Part shown: positions 7,742 to 15,218 of the stretch, one piece after another
Layout of the letters: every line of letters starts with the position of its first letter
Numbering within the stretch: the first letter of the stretch is position 1
Assembly: GCA_009917455.1 (NCBI GenBank)
Contig: QZDS01000035.1
Coordinates: 1 to 49,855 of the forward strand
Direction of reading: 5' to 3'
DNA from: a bacterium 1xD8-48
GTDB lineage: Bacteria; Bacillota; Clostridia; Lachnospirales; Lachnospiraceae
DNA: 49,855 bases
Made by a program: the position numbers and the translations under genes
The notes under the pieces: generated by a model
What the model was told of the DNA's origin: nothing
Databases searched by the model: none
The model's input: only the letters and a program-made list of their open reading frames with translations

Positions 7742-9250
7742 ATGGAAATTTATATCAGCGAATTTTCCAAATATGTAATTGCATTGCTGATAGCTTTATA
7801 TACTTTTGAGTGTTTTGCCGTATTTCGATATGAAGATGAGGAGGGGCGGCAGGGAATTTATTTCAGACAGAGTTTTTGGATGTTTGTCCTGCATTTTTCC
7901 TGTTTTGTCGTGATATGTTTTGAAAAAAAAGACATTTCCTACCTGTTTTTTTATGCTTTTGCGCAGATTATTCTCTATGCGGTAAATGTTTTGTACCGGA
8001 TGATTTATCCAAAATCAAACAGACTTGTGGTCAACAATATGTGTATGCTGCTTGGCATTGGTTTTGTTATTCTGGCAAGGCTCGATATCGGAAAGGCGGT
8101 AAGGCAGCTTATTATTGTAACCGTATCGCTGGCGGTTGCCCTTCTGATTCCGTTTTTTGTCCATAAATTTAAATTTTTGAAAAATCTCAAATGGATTTAT
8201 GCCCTGGCGGGAATCGCGGCGCTTTCCGTTGTGATGATTTTAGGGCAGACTACTTATGGAAGCAAGCTCTCTTACTCCATAGCCGGACTTACATTTCAGC
8301 CTTCCGAGTTTGTCAAAATCCTGTTTGTTTTTTTCATTGCCGGCGCCTTATACGAGGCTTCGGGATTTTTTGAGGTGTTTACCACCGCAGTGGTGGCGGC
8401 TGCCCATGTGATTACGCTGGTGATTTCAAAGGATTTGGGCAGCGCGCTGATTTTCTTTTTTGTGTATGTATTGACGGTGTTTGTGGCTACCGGCAACTAT
8501 CTGTATCTCCTTTCGGGAATTGTGGGGGGCTGTGGGGCCTCCTATATTGCGTGGCAGGTTTTTACCCATGTTCAGGTGAGAGTGCAGGCGTGGAAAGACC
8601 CGTGGAGCGTGATTGACGCGGAGGGGTATCAGATTACCCAGTCGCTGTTTGCAATCTCCAGCGGGAGCTGGTTCGGACTGGGGCTTTTTAAGGGAACCCC
8701 CCAGTCGATTCCTTTTGTGGAGACAGACTTCATTTTTTCCGCCATTGCCGAGGAGCTGGGGAATATTTTTGCAGTTTGCCTTATTTTAATCTGTGTCAGC
8801 TGCTTTATTATGTTTATGAACGTTGCGGCGAAGCTGCGGGATAAATTTTATCAGCTCACAGCATTCGGGCTTGGCGTTACTTATATTTTTCAGGTATTTC
8901 TTACCATTGGCGGAGGGACGAAATTTATACCTCTTACGGGTGTGACCCTGCCTTTAATCAGTTACGGCGGAAGCTCGGTGCTTACAACTCTTATTATGTT
9001 TGCCATACTGGAAGGACTGTACATTATCCACCGGGAAGAGGAGGAAAGCGCGAAGCTTGCACAGGCAAGGCTTATGCGCGCAAAGGCTGAAAGCAGGAGA
9101 GCCCCCCGTAAAAATGCAGCACGAAAAAGAAAGCCAGGGAGCGGCGACAGGCGGATAAGGGAAGACAAAATTCCGGCGGATTATGAAGAAAATGCAATGG
9201 AAGATACCGCCTTTCCCGAAGGAGACGAGATTGAAGATGAAGAGTACTGA
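7742..9250 (+). CDS. SEDS family peptidoglycan glycosyltransferase (FtsW/RodA/SpoVE)
   Basis: This 502-residue integral membrane protein polymerises lipid II glycan strands in partnership with a class B penicillin-binding protein. It has about ten membrane helices. It also has the family motifs: QTTYGSKLSYSIAGLTFQPSEFVKI, SKDLGSALIFFFVYV and FVETDFIFSAIAEELG, plus the PLISYGGSSVLTTL signature near the end. The C-terminal ~75 residues are cytoplasmic, first strongly basic and then acidic. The cognate PBP gene overlaps its 3' end by 14 bases. Whether the pair serves division, elongation or sporulation cannot be told from sequence alone. Confidence 0.93.
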   Translation: MEIYISEFSKYVIALLIALYTFECFAVFRYEDEEGRQGIYFRQSFWMFVLHFSCFVVICFEKKDISYLFFYAFAQIILYAVNVLYRMIYPKSNRLVVNNMCMLLGIGFVILARLDIGKAVRQLIIVTVSLAVALLIPFFVHKFKFLKNLKWIYALAGIAALSVVMILGQTTYGSKLSYSIAGLTFQPSEFVKILFVFFIAGALYEASGFFEVFTTAVVAAAHVITLVISKDLGSALIFFFVYVLTVFVATGNYLYLLSGIVGGCGASYIAWQVFTHVQVRVQAWKDPWSVIDAEGYQITQSLFAISSGSWFGLGLFKGTPQSIPFVETDFIFSAIAEELGNIFAVCLILICVSCFIMFMNVAAKLRDKFYQLTAFGLGVTYIFQVFLTIGGGTKFIPLTGVTLPLISYGGSSVLTTLIMFAILEGLYIIHREEEESAKLAQARLMRAKAESRRAPRKNAARKRKPGSGDRRIREDKIPADYEENAMEDTAFPEGDEIEDEEY

Positions 9251-10694
9251 CAAGGGGCGCAAATCCGCAAAGGACGCGCCTGTAAAAAGGAAGAAAAACA
9301 GGGAAATTATGATAGTCACCTGGCTGTTTACGCTGTTATTTCTGGGACTTTCCGGTTATATTATCCATTATTCGGCAACCCACAGGCAGGAATTAATCAA
9401 TAACAGCTATAACGGGAGACAGCAGATGCTGATTGCCCAGAACAGGCGGGGGAATATCCTTTCCTCCGACGGCAGCGTTTTGGCCCGGACGGTGACGGAC
9501 GAGGAGGGGAAGGAAAAGAGGGAATACCCTTACAAGAATCTTTTTTCCCATGTGGTGGGATACGCCACCAACGGAAGAATGGGCGTGGAGGCCCAGGCCA
9601 ATTACTATCTGATTAATTCCAACGCCCCCCTTGCGGAAAAGGCCAGACTGGATTTGAGCGCGGAAAAGTATCCCGGAGACGATGTGTATACCACGCTGGA
9701 TGTCAATTTACAGGAAGTTGCCTCCAATGCCCTCGGCATTTACCAGGGGGCAATTATTGTGACGGAACCCGGCACCGGCAAGGTACTGGCCATGGTGTCG
9801 AAGCCTGATTTTAACCCTGAGGAAATTTCCGAAATCTGGGATGATTTGGTAGCAGATAAGGACAGCAGTATTTTGCTCAACCGGGTGACCCAGGGGCTTT
9901 ATCCCCCCGGCTCCACCTTTAAAATTATTACGGCGCTTGAATATATCAGGGAAAATCCGGATTCCTGGCAGAATTACAGCTACAACTGCACCGGTGCTCT
10001 CACAAGAGGGCAGGACAGGATTCAGTGCTATCACGGGTCGGTTCACGGAGGCGTGGATTTCAAGCGTTCCTTTGCAAAATCCTGTAATACCTCTTTTGCC
10101 AATATCGGCTTTTCGCTGGATAAGAATGCTTTTCATGATACCCTGGAGGACCTTTTATTCGGCATGGAGCTTCCAACTTCCTTAAGCCATAATATCAGCA
10201 GCGTGGACGTTACGGATAATATGACGGATGCGGATATGATGCAGGTTTCCATCGGGCAGGGCACCACCTCGATTACGCCCCTTCTGCTGAATATGATTAC
10301 CTGTGCCATCGCAGATGACGGTGTCCTTATGGAGCCTTATGTGGTGGATTATGTGGAAAGCAGCGGTAAAAGCCGCATCAAAACCTACAGCCCCGTTTCT
10401 TACGGCCAGCTGATAAAGCCCGATGAGGCGCAGGCCCTCAAGGGTCTTATGTCGGATGTGGTACAGGAGGGGACGGCGTCAAGATTAAAGGGTCTGTCCT
10501 ACACGGCAGCCGGCAAAACCGGCTCGGCGGAATACGGAACCGTGAAGGGCGACAGCCACGCATGGTTTACAGGCTTTGCGCCGGTGGAAAACCCGGAAGT
10601 CTGCGTAACCGTTATCATTGAGGGGGCGGGAGCCGGCGGCGATTATGCGGTTCCCATTGCCAAAAGAATCTTTGACGCGTATTTCGGGGTCTGA
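9237..10694 (+). CDS. Class B penicillin-binding protein (transpeptidase)
   Basis: This is a monofunctional peptidoglycan transpeptidase, the partner of the preceding SEDS protein. The 485-residue product has a basic N-terminus and one membrane anchor (about residues 24-45). A short dimerisation domain and the transpeptidase domain follow, with SxxK as STFK at Ser226, SxN as SCN at 282-284 and KTG at 427-429. It is shorter than typical FtsI or PBP2 (550-700 residues) and lacks PASTA repeats. This recalls the compact PbpA type. I chose the ATG at 9237, with GGAG upstream; a frame from 9183 would lengthen the overlap with the SEDS gene without a better ribosome site. Confidence 0.93.
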   Translation: MKSTDKGRKSAKDAPVKRKKNREIMIVTWLFTLLFLGLSGYIIHYSATHRQELINNSYNGRQQMLIAQNRRGNILSSDGSVLARTVTDEEGKEKREYPYKNLFSHVVGYATNGRMGVEAQANYYLINSNAPLAEKARLDLSAEKYPGDDVYTTLDVNLQEVASNALGIYQGAIIVTEPGTGKVLAMVSKPDFNPEEISEIWDDLVADKDSSILLNRVTQGLYPPGSTFKIITALEYIRENPDSWQNYSYNCTGALTRGQDRIQCYHGSVHGGVDFKRSFAKSCNTSFANIGFSLDKNAFHDTLEDLLFGMELPTSLSHNISSVDVTDNMTDADMMQVSIGQGTTSITPLLLNMITCAIADDGVLMEPYVVDYVESSGKSRIKTYSPVSYGQLIKPDEAQALKGLMSDVVQEGTASRLKGLSYTAAGKTGSAEYGTVKGDSHAWFTGFAPVENPEVCVTVIIEGAGAGGDYAVPIAKRIFDAYFGV

Positions 10695-10733
10695 ATAGAA
10701 ATCTGCAGTCTGTCATGACGGGAGAGAAAACAG

Positions 10734-11045
10734 ATGAAATTTTATAAACATCTTTATATTGGCGATACTATTACTAATCCGGCAAAAATCAAACGGAAGC
10801 TGAAATTCCACGCCGGTACTATGGTTTATGTGATTGCCGTTGCCCAGGGGGACGACCAGCTTGAAATATATCACAGCGCGTATTTGAAGCAGAAATACTT
10901 CAGATACCATCCTCCGGTTATTGTGGGAATCGCATCAGACTATGACGAAGCTGTGGATATTATTGTAAAGATTACGCAGGAATGTCTCGATGCAACGGGA
11001 GAATGTCGCTTAAAGGAGTATTTAAAACAGAGGGGAAAGATATGA
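10734..11045 (+). CDS. Conserved small protein of unknown function
   Basis: This 103-residue cytoplasmic protein is soluble, basic and rich in aromatic residues, with no signal peptide or membrane helix. Segments such as LKFHAGTMVYVIAVAQGDDQLEIYHSAYLKQKYFRYHPP and VGIASDYDEAVDIIVKITQECL look well conserved and folded. I recognise no named domain or catalytic motif. A GGGAGAG ribosome site lies upstream. Its stop overlaps the start of the DUF2953 gene (ATGA at 11042), implying coupled translation with that membrane protein and, beyond it, the sporulation gene gerW. A link with sporulation or the cell envelope is possible, but only by context. Confidence 0.8.
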   Translation: MKFYKHLYIGDTITNPAKIKRKLKFHAGTMVYVIAVAQGDDQLEIYHSAYLKQKYFRYHPPVIVGIASDYDEAVDIIVKITQECLDATGECRLKEYLKQRGKI

Positions 11046-12040
11046 TTTCGGCATTACTGGCAATATTAAAATTTCCGGGTATTCTGCTTCTTTTTTGTAT
11101 GGGACTGATACTGGTAATTCTGCTTCTGGTATTATTCGTACCCGTCCGGTATAAGCTTACCGCCCGCCGGAAACCGGAGGAGGAGCCCATAGCCGCGGAG
11201 GTTAAAGTCACATGGCTTCTGCACATAATAAGCGTTGCGTTTTCCTACCCGAAGGCGGCATATGTAAAGGTGCGCCTGTTTTGCTTTACCGTTTTTTCCA
11301 CCCAAAAATCTGCGGGAGATAATTCTGATTCCGGCACCGGTTCGGAGACGGAATCAGAATCAGAAAAGAAAAAGGCCGGGAAGCACAAGCGGAAAAAGCA
11401 GAAAGCAGAAAGCGAAGAAAACACCAAAGAAGATGAAACAGGACAGGAAATATCGACTGCCGGAGGGAATGGGGAAAGCCTGAAGCAAGCAGATTCCGCA
11501 AAGTCCGGGATATCCTCAGCAGTCCCTGCCGCAGAGCCGGACGACGCTGACGGGGAAGATGTGAAAAAATCCGTCATTGACAAATTTGTAGAATTTTTCA
11601 GAAAACTTTTTGAGCTGCTTCGAAATATCAGGTACACAATTACAGGAATTTATGATAAAATAAAACAAGTTGTAAATAATATCCAGTATTATATTGAAAT
11701 TATTAAAAGCGATACCTTTGGCAGGGCATGGGGCGTATGCTCCAGACAGGCGCTTTCCCTGTTAAAAAGTATCGGGCCGAGGAAGGTTGAAGGAACGCTT
11801 CTCATAGGAACCGGAGACCCTGCAAGCACCGGAGAAGTGATGGCGGCATACGGAATTTTGTATCCTTTGATTGGCAGCCACATAGCCCTCACCCCTGATT
11901 TCGAGCAGAAGATTGTGGAGGGAGAACTTCTTATCAAAGGGAAAATAACTGTTTTTAAAGCGTTAAAGACGGCATGGATAATTTATTTTAACAAAGATTT
12001 GCGTCGTTTGATTAAACTATTTAAAAGGGAGGCAGCTTAA
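11042..12040 (+). CDS. DUF2953 domain-containing membrane protein
   Basis: The 332-residue product has one or two N-terminal membrane helices (about residues 3-36). A beta-rich stretch (VPVRYKLTARRKPEEEPIAAEVKVTWLLHIISVAF) follows, then a highly charged, low-complexity linker of roughly 75 residues rich in E, K and S. It ends in a conserved domain with GTGDPASTGEVMAAYGILYPLIG and FEQKIVEGELLIKGKI. That C-terminal pattern is typical of DUF2953, which in spore formers usually sits beside ytfJ/gerW as here. The ATG at 11042 overlaps the previous stop; the longer frame from 10982 is a shadow. The stop at 12040 directly abuts the gerW start. Confidence 0.85.
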   Translation: MISALLAILKFPGILLLFCMGLILVILLLVLFVPVRYKLTARRKPEEEPIAAEVKVTWLLHIISVAFSYPKAAYVKVRLFCFTVFSTQKSAGDNSDSGTGSETESESEKKKAGKHKRKKQKAESEENTKEDETGQEISTAGGNGESLKQADSAKSGISSAVPAAEPDDADGEDVKKSVIDKFVEFFRKLFELLRNIRYTITGIYDKIKQVVNNIQYYIEIIKSDTFGRAWGVCSRQALSLLKSIGPRKVEGTLLIGTGDPASTGEVMAAYGILYPLIGSHIALTPDFEQKIVEGELLIKGKITVFKALKTAWIIYFNKDLRRLIKLFKREAA

Positions 12041-12436
12041 ATGGCAGAGAATAACTTTTCGGGAGTAATTGATTCCCTGATGAAGGGAATGAACGCGGTT
12101 TTGTCCACCAAGACGGTAGTGGGAGAGGCCACAAAAATCGGGGATACCATTATTTTACCCCTTGTGGACGTCAACTTCGGCGTGGGAGCCGGGGCAAATG
12201 CCGGGGATAAGAAAAACGGAGGCGGAGGAGGCTTTTTCGGAAAGCTTACGCCCAGCGCGGTTCTGGTAATCAAGAACGGAAGCACCAAGCTGGTGAATAT
12301 TAAAAATCAGGATACCATCACCAAGGTGCTCGATATGGTTCCCGATATCGTGGATAAGTTTACGGCGCCCAAGGAGGAGATGATTGACGACGACGCGGCT
12401 GTGGATATTGCTTTTCCCGAGGACAAAAACGAATAG
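12041..12436 (+). CDS. gerW: GerW (YtfJ) family sporulation/germination protein
   Basis: The 131-residue protein matches the GerW/YtfJ family. It starts with FSGVIDSLMKGMNAVLSTKTVVGEATKIGDTIILPLVDVNFGVGAG, has a glycine-rich middle (NGGGGGGF-like) and a C-terminal ITPKLT-equivalent strand region (TPSAVLVIKNGSTKLVNIK). In Bacillus the protein is made under sporulation control and is needed for normal germination. It follows the DUF2953 gene with no gap and a good GGGAGG ribosome site. Its presence is evidence that the organism belongs to a spore-forming lineage, though it does not prove sporulation. Confidence 0.92.
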   Translation: MAENNFSGVIDSLMKGMNAVLSTKTVVGEATKIGDTIILPLVDVNFGVGAGANAGDKKNGGGGGFFGKLTPSAVLVIKNGSTKLVNIKNQDTITKVLDMVPDIVDKFTAPKEEMIDDDAAVDIAFPEDKNE

Positions 12437-12494
12437 GAATATTTTTCAGATAAGCGCATAAGATAAGATAAAGAAGCATAAGCAGGTGGAGCCC

Positions 12495-12632
12495 TTGAAA
12501 AAATTGATTGGATTTGTCGCATTTTGGATTGCGGTAGGGATGCTGCTTATGCTTTTTCTTGCCCACCATTACCTGATTGCGCTTATTATCATCGCGCTTC
12601 TTTTACTGGTGGGGTATAATTGTTGTATGTAG
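12495..12632 (+). CDS. Small single-pass membrane protein (45 aa, TTG start)
   Basis: A short frame starts at TTG with an AGGTGGAG ribosome site four bases upstream. It encodes a 45-residue protein starting KKLIGFVAFWIAVGMLLML. Nearly all of it is hydrophobic, and it ends in a Cys-Cys-Met tail. The predicted protein would be one or two tightly packed membrane helices with a short basic N-terminus. It lies 58 bases after gerW in the same direction. The strong ribosome site and the operon position argue that it is real. Function unknown; it could be a small accessory protein for the envelope or sporulation genes upstream. Confidence 0.7.
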   Translation: MKKLIGFVAFWIAVGMLLMLFLAHHYLIALIIIALLLLVGYNCCM

Positions 12633-12657
12633 ACCGTCCAATGTCGGAACCTTCAAA

Positions 12658-12687
12658 GTAAAAAGAACCGGCCTTTCGACCAGTTCT
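12658..12687 (-). terminator. Terminator of rpmB
   Basis: On the minus strand, AGAACTGG pairs with CCGGTTCT (eight base pairs, one G-U), with an eight-base loop and five T residues. It lies immediately downstream of the rpmB stop. The same hairpin may block read-through from the plus-strand operon. Confidence 0.75.
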
Positions 12688-12698
12688 CATTAATTACG

Positions 12699-12884
12699 TT
12701 AAGCTCTTTCAACTTTTCCGGACCTTAAGCAGCGTGTACAAACATGCATCCTTTTGGAAGCTCCGTTAACGATACATTTCACTCGTTTGATGTTTGAATG
12801 CCAGATTCTATTGGTCTTTCTATTAGAATGGCTTACATTGTGCCCAAAATGAGCGCCCTTACCGCAGATATCACATTTAGCCAT
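12699..12884 (-). CDS. rpmB: Ribosomal protein bL28
   Basis: This 61-residue protein is a component of the large ribosomal subunit. It is of the cysteine-containing, zinc-binding type: CDICGK near the N-terminus and CTRCLRSG near the C-terminus supply four cysteines. The middle part SHSNRKTNRIWHSNIKRVKC is the conserved RNA-binding core. It is transcribed alone, opposite to asp23, from the promoter at 12929-12957, an arrangement common in Firmicutes. AGGAGG precedes the start. Organisms with this four-cysteine form sometimes carry a cysteine-free paralogue; none is seen here. Confidence 0.97.
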   Translation of the reverse strand: MAKCDICGKGAHFGHNVSHSNRKTNRIWHSNIKRVKCIVNGASKRMHVCTRCLRSGKVERA

Positions 12885-12928
12885 GTCGCACCTCCTAACA
12901 CCTCAAAAATAACGTACACAACGATTGT

Positions 12929-12957
12929 ATGATAGCAGATATTAAATTAGATTGCAA
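12929..12957 (-). promoter_or_regulatory. Promoter of rpmB
   Basis: Minus-strand -35 TTGCAA (12952-12957) and -10 TATCAT (12929-12934) are separated by 17 bases. They lie about 45 bases upstream of the rpmB start codon. Confidence 0.6.
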
Positions 12958-13019
12958 GCGAAAATTTAAGAATTTGAAACTTAAATGAAAATATTGTTTC
13001 CTTTTTTTTGTTTTACGGT

Positions 13020-13025
13020 TATAAT
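13020..13025 (+). promoter_or_regulatory. Probable -10 element for asp23-fakA
   Basis: A perfect TATAAT lies 35 bases upstream of the asp23 start. The -35 region is T-rich without a clear TTGACA; TTTCCT sits at 17-base spacing and TTGTTT at 20. The assignment rests mainly on the -10 and the divergent layout with rpmB. Confidence 0.4.
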
Positions 13026-13060
13026 AATTCATATATGTTCAAAAAATAAGGAGGCAGCCT

Positions 13061-13435
13061 ATGAAAAATTCTTCCATGAAGGAAACTTTTATGAATACTC
13101 ATATGGGGAATATTGTGATTGACAACGAAGTGATAGCTCAGTACGCAGGCAGCATTGCCATGGAATGCTTTGGCGTGGTGGGCATGGCCGGTATCAATGT
13201 AAGGGACGGTCTTGTCAAACTGCTCAAAATGGAAAGCATGACAAGAGGAATCAATGTGTCCATCAAAAACAACAAGCTGACGATTAATTTTCATGTAATT
13301 GTTTCCTACGGCGTAAGCATACTTGCGGTTACTGACAATCTAATCAGCAATGTAAAATACAAGGTAGAGGAATTCACAGGAATCGAAGTTGAGAAAATAA
13401 ACATCTTTGTAGAAGGTGTTAGAGTGATTGATTAA
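13061..13435 (+). CDS. Asp23/Gls24 (DUF322) family protein
   Basis: The 124-residue protein belongs to the Asp23/Gls24 envelope-associated family, the YloU equivalent. It is recognised by GNIVIDNEVIAQYAGSIAMECFGVVGM, ITINFHVIVSYGVSILAVTDNLISNVKYKVEEFTGIEV and INIFVEGVRV. Members bind membrane-anchoring partners and affect envelope stress in Staphylococcus, but the molecular role is unclear. Here, as in Bacillus, it precedes the fatty acid kinase gene with only twelve bases between, so the two are surely co-transcribed. AAGGAGG precedes the start codon. Confidence 0.93.
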   Translation: MKNSSMKETFMNTHMGNIVIDNEVIAQYAGSIAMECFGVVGMAGINVRDGLVKLLKMESMTRGINVSIKNNKLTINFHVIVSYGVSILAVTDNLISNVKYKVEEFTGIEVEKINIFVEGVRVID

Positions 13436-13447
13436 GGAGGACTTGCT

Positions 13448-15112
13448 GTGACTAATACAATCGACGCTAAGATACTTGCAAAGATGTTCTTAGCCGGAGC
13501 CAAAAATCTGGAATCCAAAAAAGAATGGATTAATGATTTAAATGTTTTTCCTGTGCCGGACGGCGATACAGGCACCAACATGACCCTGACAATTATGTCT
13601 GCCGCAAAGGATGTGGCGGCCATGGAAAATATTGATATGACATCCCTGTGCAAGGCGATTTCATCCGGTTCCCTGCGGGGCGCCAGAGGAAATTCGGGCG
13701 TTATTTTATCCCAGCTGTTCCGCGGCTTTACCAAGTCGGTGAGAAACAGCGATAATCTGGACATTCCGATGTTTGCCGACGCTTTTGAAAAAGCGGTGGA
13801 AACCGCCTACAAAGCGGTTATGAAGCCCAAGGAGGGGACAATCCTCACAGTTGCCAGGGGAGGCGCCGTGCGGGCAAGGGAATTGGCGGACGAGGGCTGT
13901 ACGGATTTTGCAGTTTTCTTTGATGAAATCATCAGGTATTCGGATGAAGTTCTGGAAAAGACTCCCGAAATGCTGCCTGTGCTTAAGCAGGCCGGCGTGG
14001 TGGATTCCGGCGGGCAGGGGCTGATGCAGGTCTTAAAAGGCGCTTATGATGCATTTCTCGGCAAGGAAATCGACTTTACCGTCGAAGAGGCGGCGTCCAC
14101 GCCATCTTCCGCTTCCAGAGCCGGCAGCGGCGCTGCTGCTGACGTGGATATCAAATATGGCTATTGTACGGAATTCATTATTATGCTGAGCCGGAATTTC
14201 AACATCAAAAACGAAATGGATTTTAAGGATTATCTGGAATCCATTGGCGATTCCATCGTGGTGGTTGCGGATGACGACGTGGTGAAGGTACACGTACATA
14301 CCAACGACCCCGGGCTTGCTATCCAGAGGGCTCTTAAGTATGGCGCGTTATCCAATTTAAAAATCGACAATATGCGTCTCGAACACGAGGAGAAGCTTTT
14401 TAAAGCCGGACAGGCCAAAGAGCCTGCGCAGGTGGAAGAGTCCATGCCTCATAAGGAAGTAGGATTCATTGCTGTTTCCGTGGGAGCCGGTATCAATGAA
14501 ATCTTTACCGGACTGGGGATTGACTATGTGATTGAGGGCGGCCAGACCATGAACCCAAGCACCGAGGACATCTTAAATGCGGTGAATAAGGTGAATGCGG
14601 ACACGGTTTTCATTCTCCCTAATAATAAGAATATTATCCTGGCGGCCAATCAGGCACAGATGCTGGTGAAGGACCGGAAAGTCGTGGTGGTTCCCACAAA
14701 GACGGTGCCTCAGGGAATCACTGCCATCATCAATTATGTTCCCGACATACCGGTGGAGGAAAATGAAGAGACCATGAAAGCGGAAATCGGCAATGTGAGA
14801 ACCGGAGAGGTTACCTATGCGGTCAGGGATACGGTGATTGACGATAAGGAAATCCGACAGGGCGATTTCATGGGTATCGGAGACGACGGTATCCTCTCGG
14901 TGGGTACGGACGTAGCGGATGTGGCTTTCAATATGGTAAAGGAAATGATGACCGATGAGCTGGAGTTAATCAGCATTTATTATGGCGAGGATGTCGCGGA
15001 GGACGCGGCAAATGCTCTCAGGACAAAGGTTGAGGAGGCGTACCCGTCATGTGATGTTGAACTGCAATTTGGCGGACAGCCGATTTACTATTATATTATT
15101 TCGGCGGAATAG
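13448..15112 (+). CDS. fakA: Fatty acid kinase FakA (YloV, DAK2 domain)
   Basis: FakA phosphorylates fatty acids held by a DegV-family FakB protein, feeding exogenous fatty acids into phospholipid synthesis. The 554-residue length fits. The N-terminal DAK2-type kinase domain shows NVFPVPDGDTGTNMTLT, the Mg-ATP aspartate cluster, and SSGSLRGARGNSGVILSQLFRG. The middle region (YGYCTEFIIML, DSIVVVADDDVVKVHVHTNDPG) and C-terminal domain (NNKNIILAANQAQML) are those of YloV. Translation begins at GTG with AAGGAGGA upstream. A DegV-like protein that could serve as the FakB partner is encoded at 17321, separated only by recG. Confidence 0.93.
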   Translation: MTNTIDAKILAKMFLAGAKNLESKKEWINDLNVFPVPDGDTGTNMTLTIMSAAKDVAAMENIDMTSLCKAISSGSLRGARGNSGVILSQLFRGFTKSVRNSDNLDIPMFADAFEKAVETAYKAVMKPKEGTILTVARGGAVRARELADEGCTDFAVFFDEIIRYSDEVLEKTPEMLPVLKQAGVVDSGGQGLMQVLKGAYDAFLGKEIDFTVEEAASTPSSASRAGSGAAADVDIKYGYCTEFIIMLSRNFNIKNEMDFKDYLESIGDSIVVVADDDVVKVHVHTNDPGLAIQRALKYGALSNLKIDNMRLEHEEKLFKAGQAKEPAQVEESMPHKEVGFIAVSVGAGINEIFTGLGIDYVIEGGQTMNPSTEDILNAVNKVNADTVFILPNNKNIILAANQAQMLVKDRKVVVVPTKTVPQGITAIINYVPDIPVEENEETMKAEIGNVRTGEVTYAVRDTVIDDKEIRQGDFMGIGDDGILSVGTDVADVAFNMVKEMMTDELELISIYYGEDVAEDAANALRTKVEEAYPSCDVELQFGGQPIYYYIISAE

Positions 15113-15133
15113 TTACAGGTAAAGTCTTTGAGT

Positions 15134-15164
15134 ACAAAAAGGGCGGAGAGACCGTCCTTTTTGT
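15134..15164 (+). terminator. Terminator between fakA and recG
   Basis: A 13-base stem (15134-15146 with 15152-15164) encloses a five-base loop AGAGA. It contains a run of T in the 3' arm. It is almost symmetric and could work in both directions. It ends the asp23-fakA unit. Confidence 0.75.
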
Positions 15165-15218
15165 GTGGAATGAAATGTAGAAAATAAAGCCATGTGTTGT
15201 GGCTATGAGGAATATCTG

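Noticed and set aside
13028..13039. LexA-like TCATATATGTTC upstream of asp23
   Set aside because: Only one half site matches, and no SOS connection of asp23 or fakA is known.
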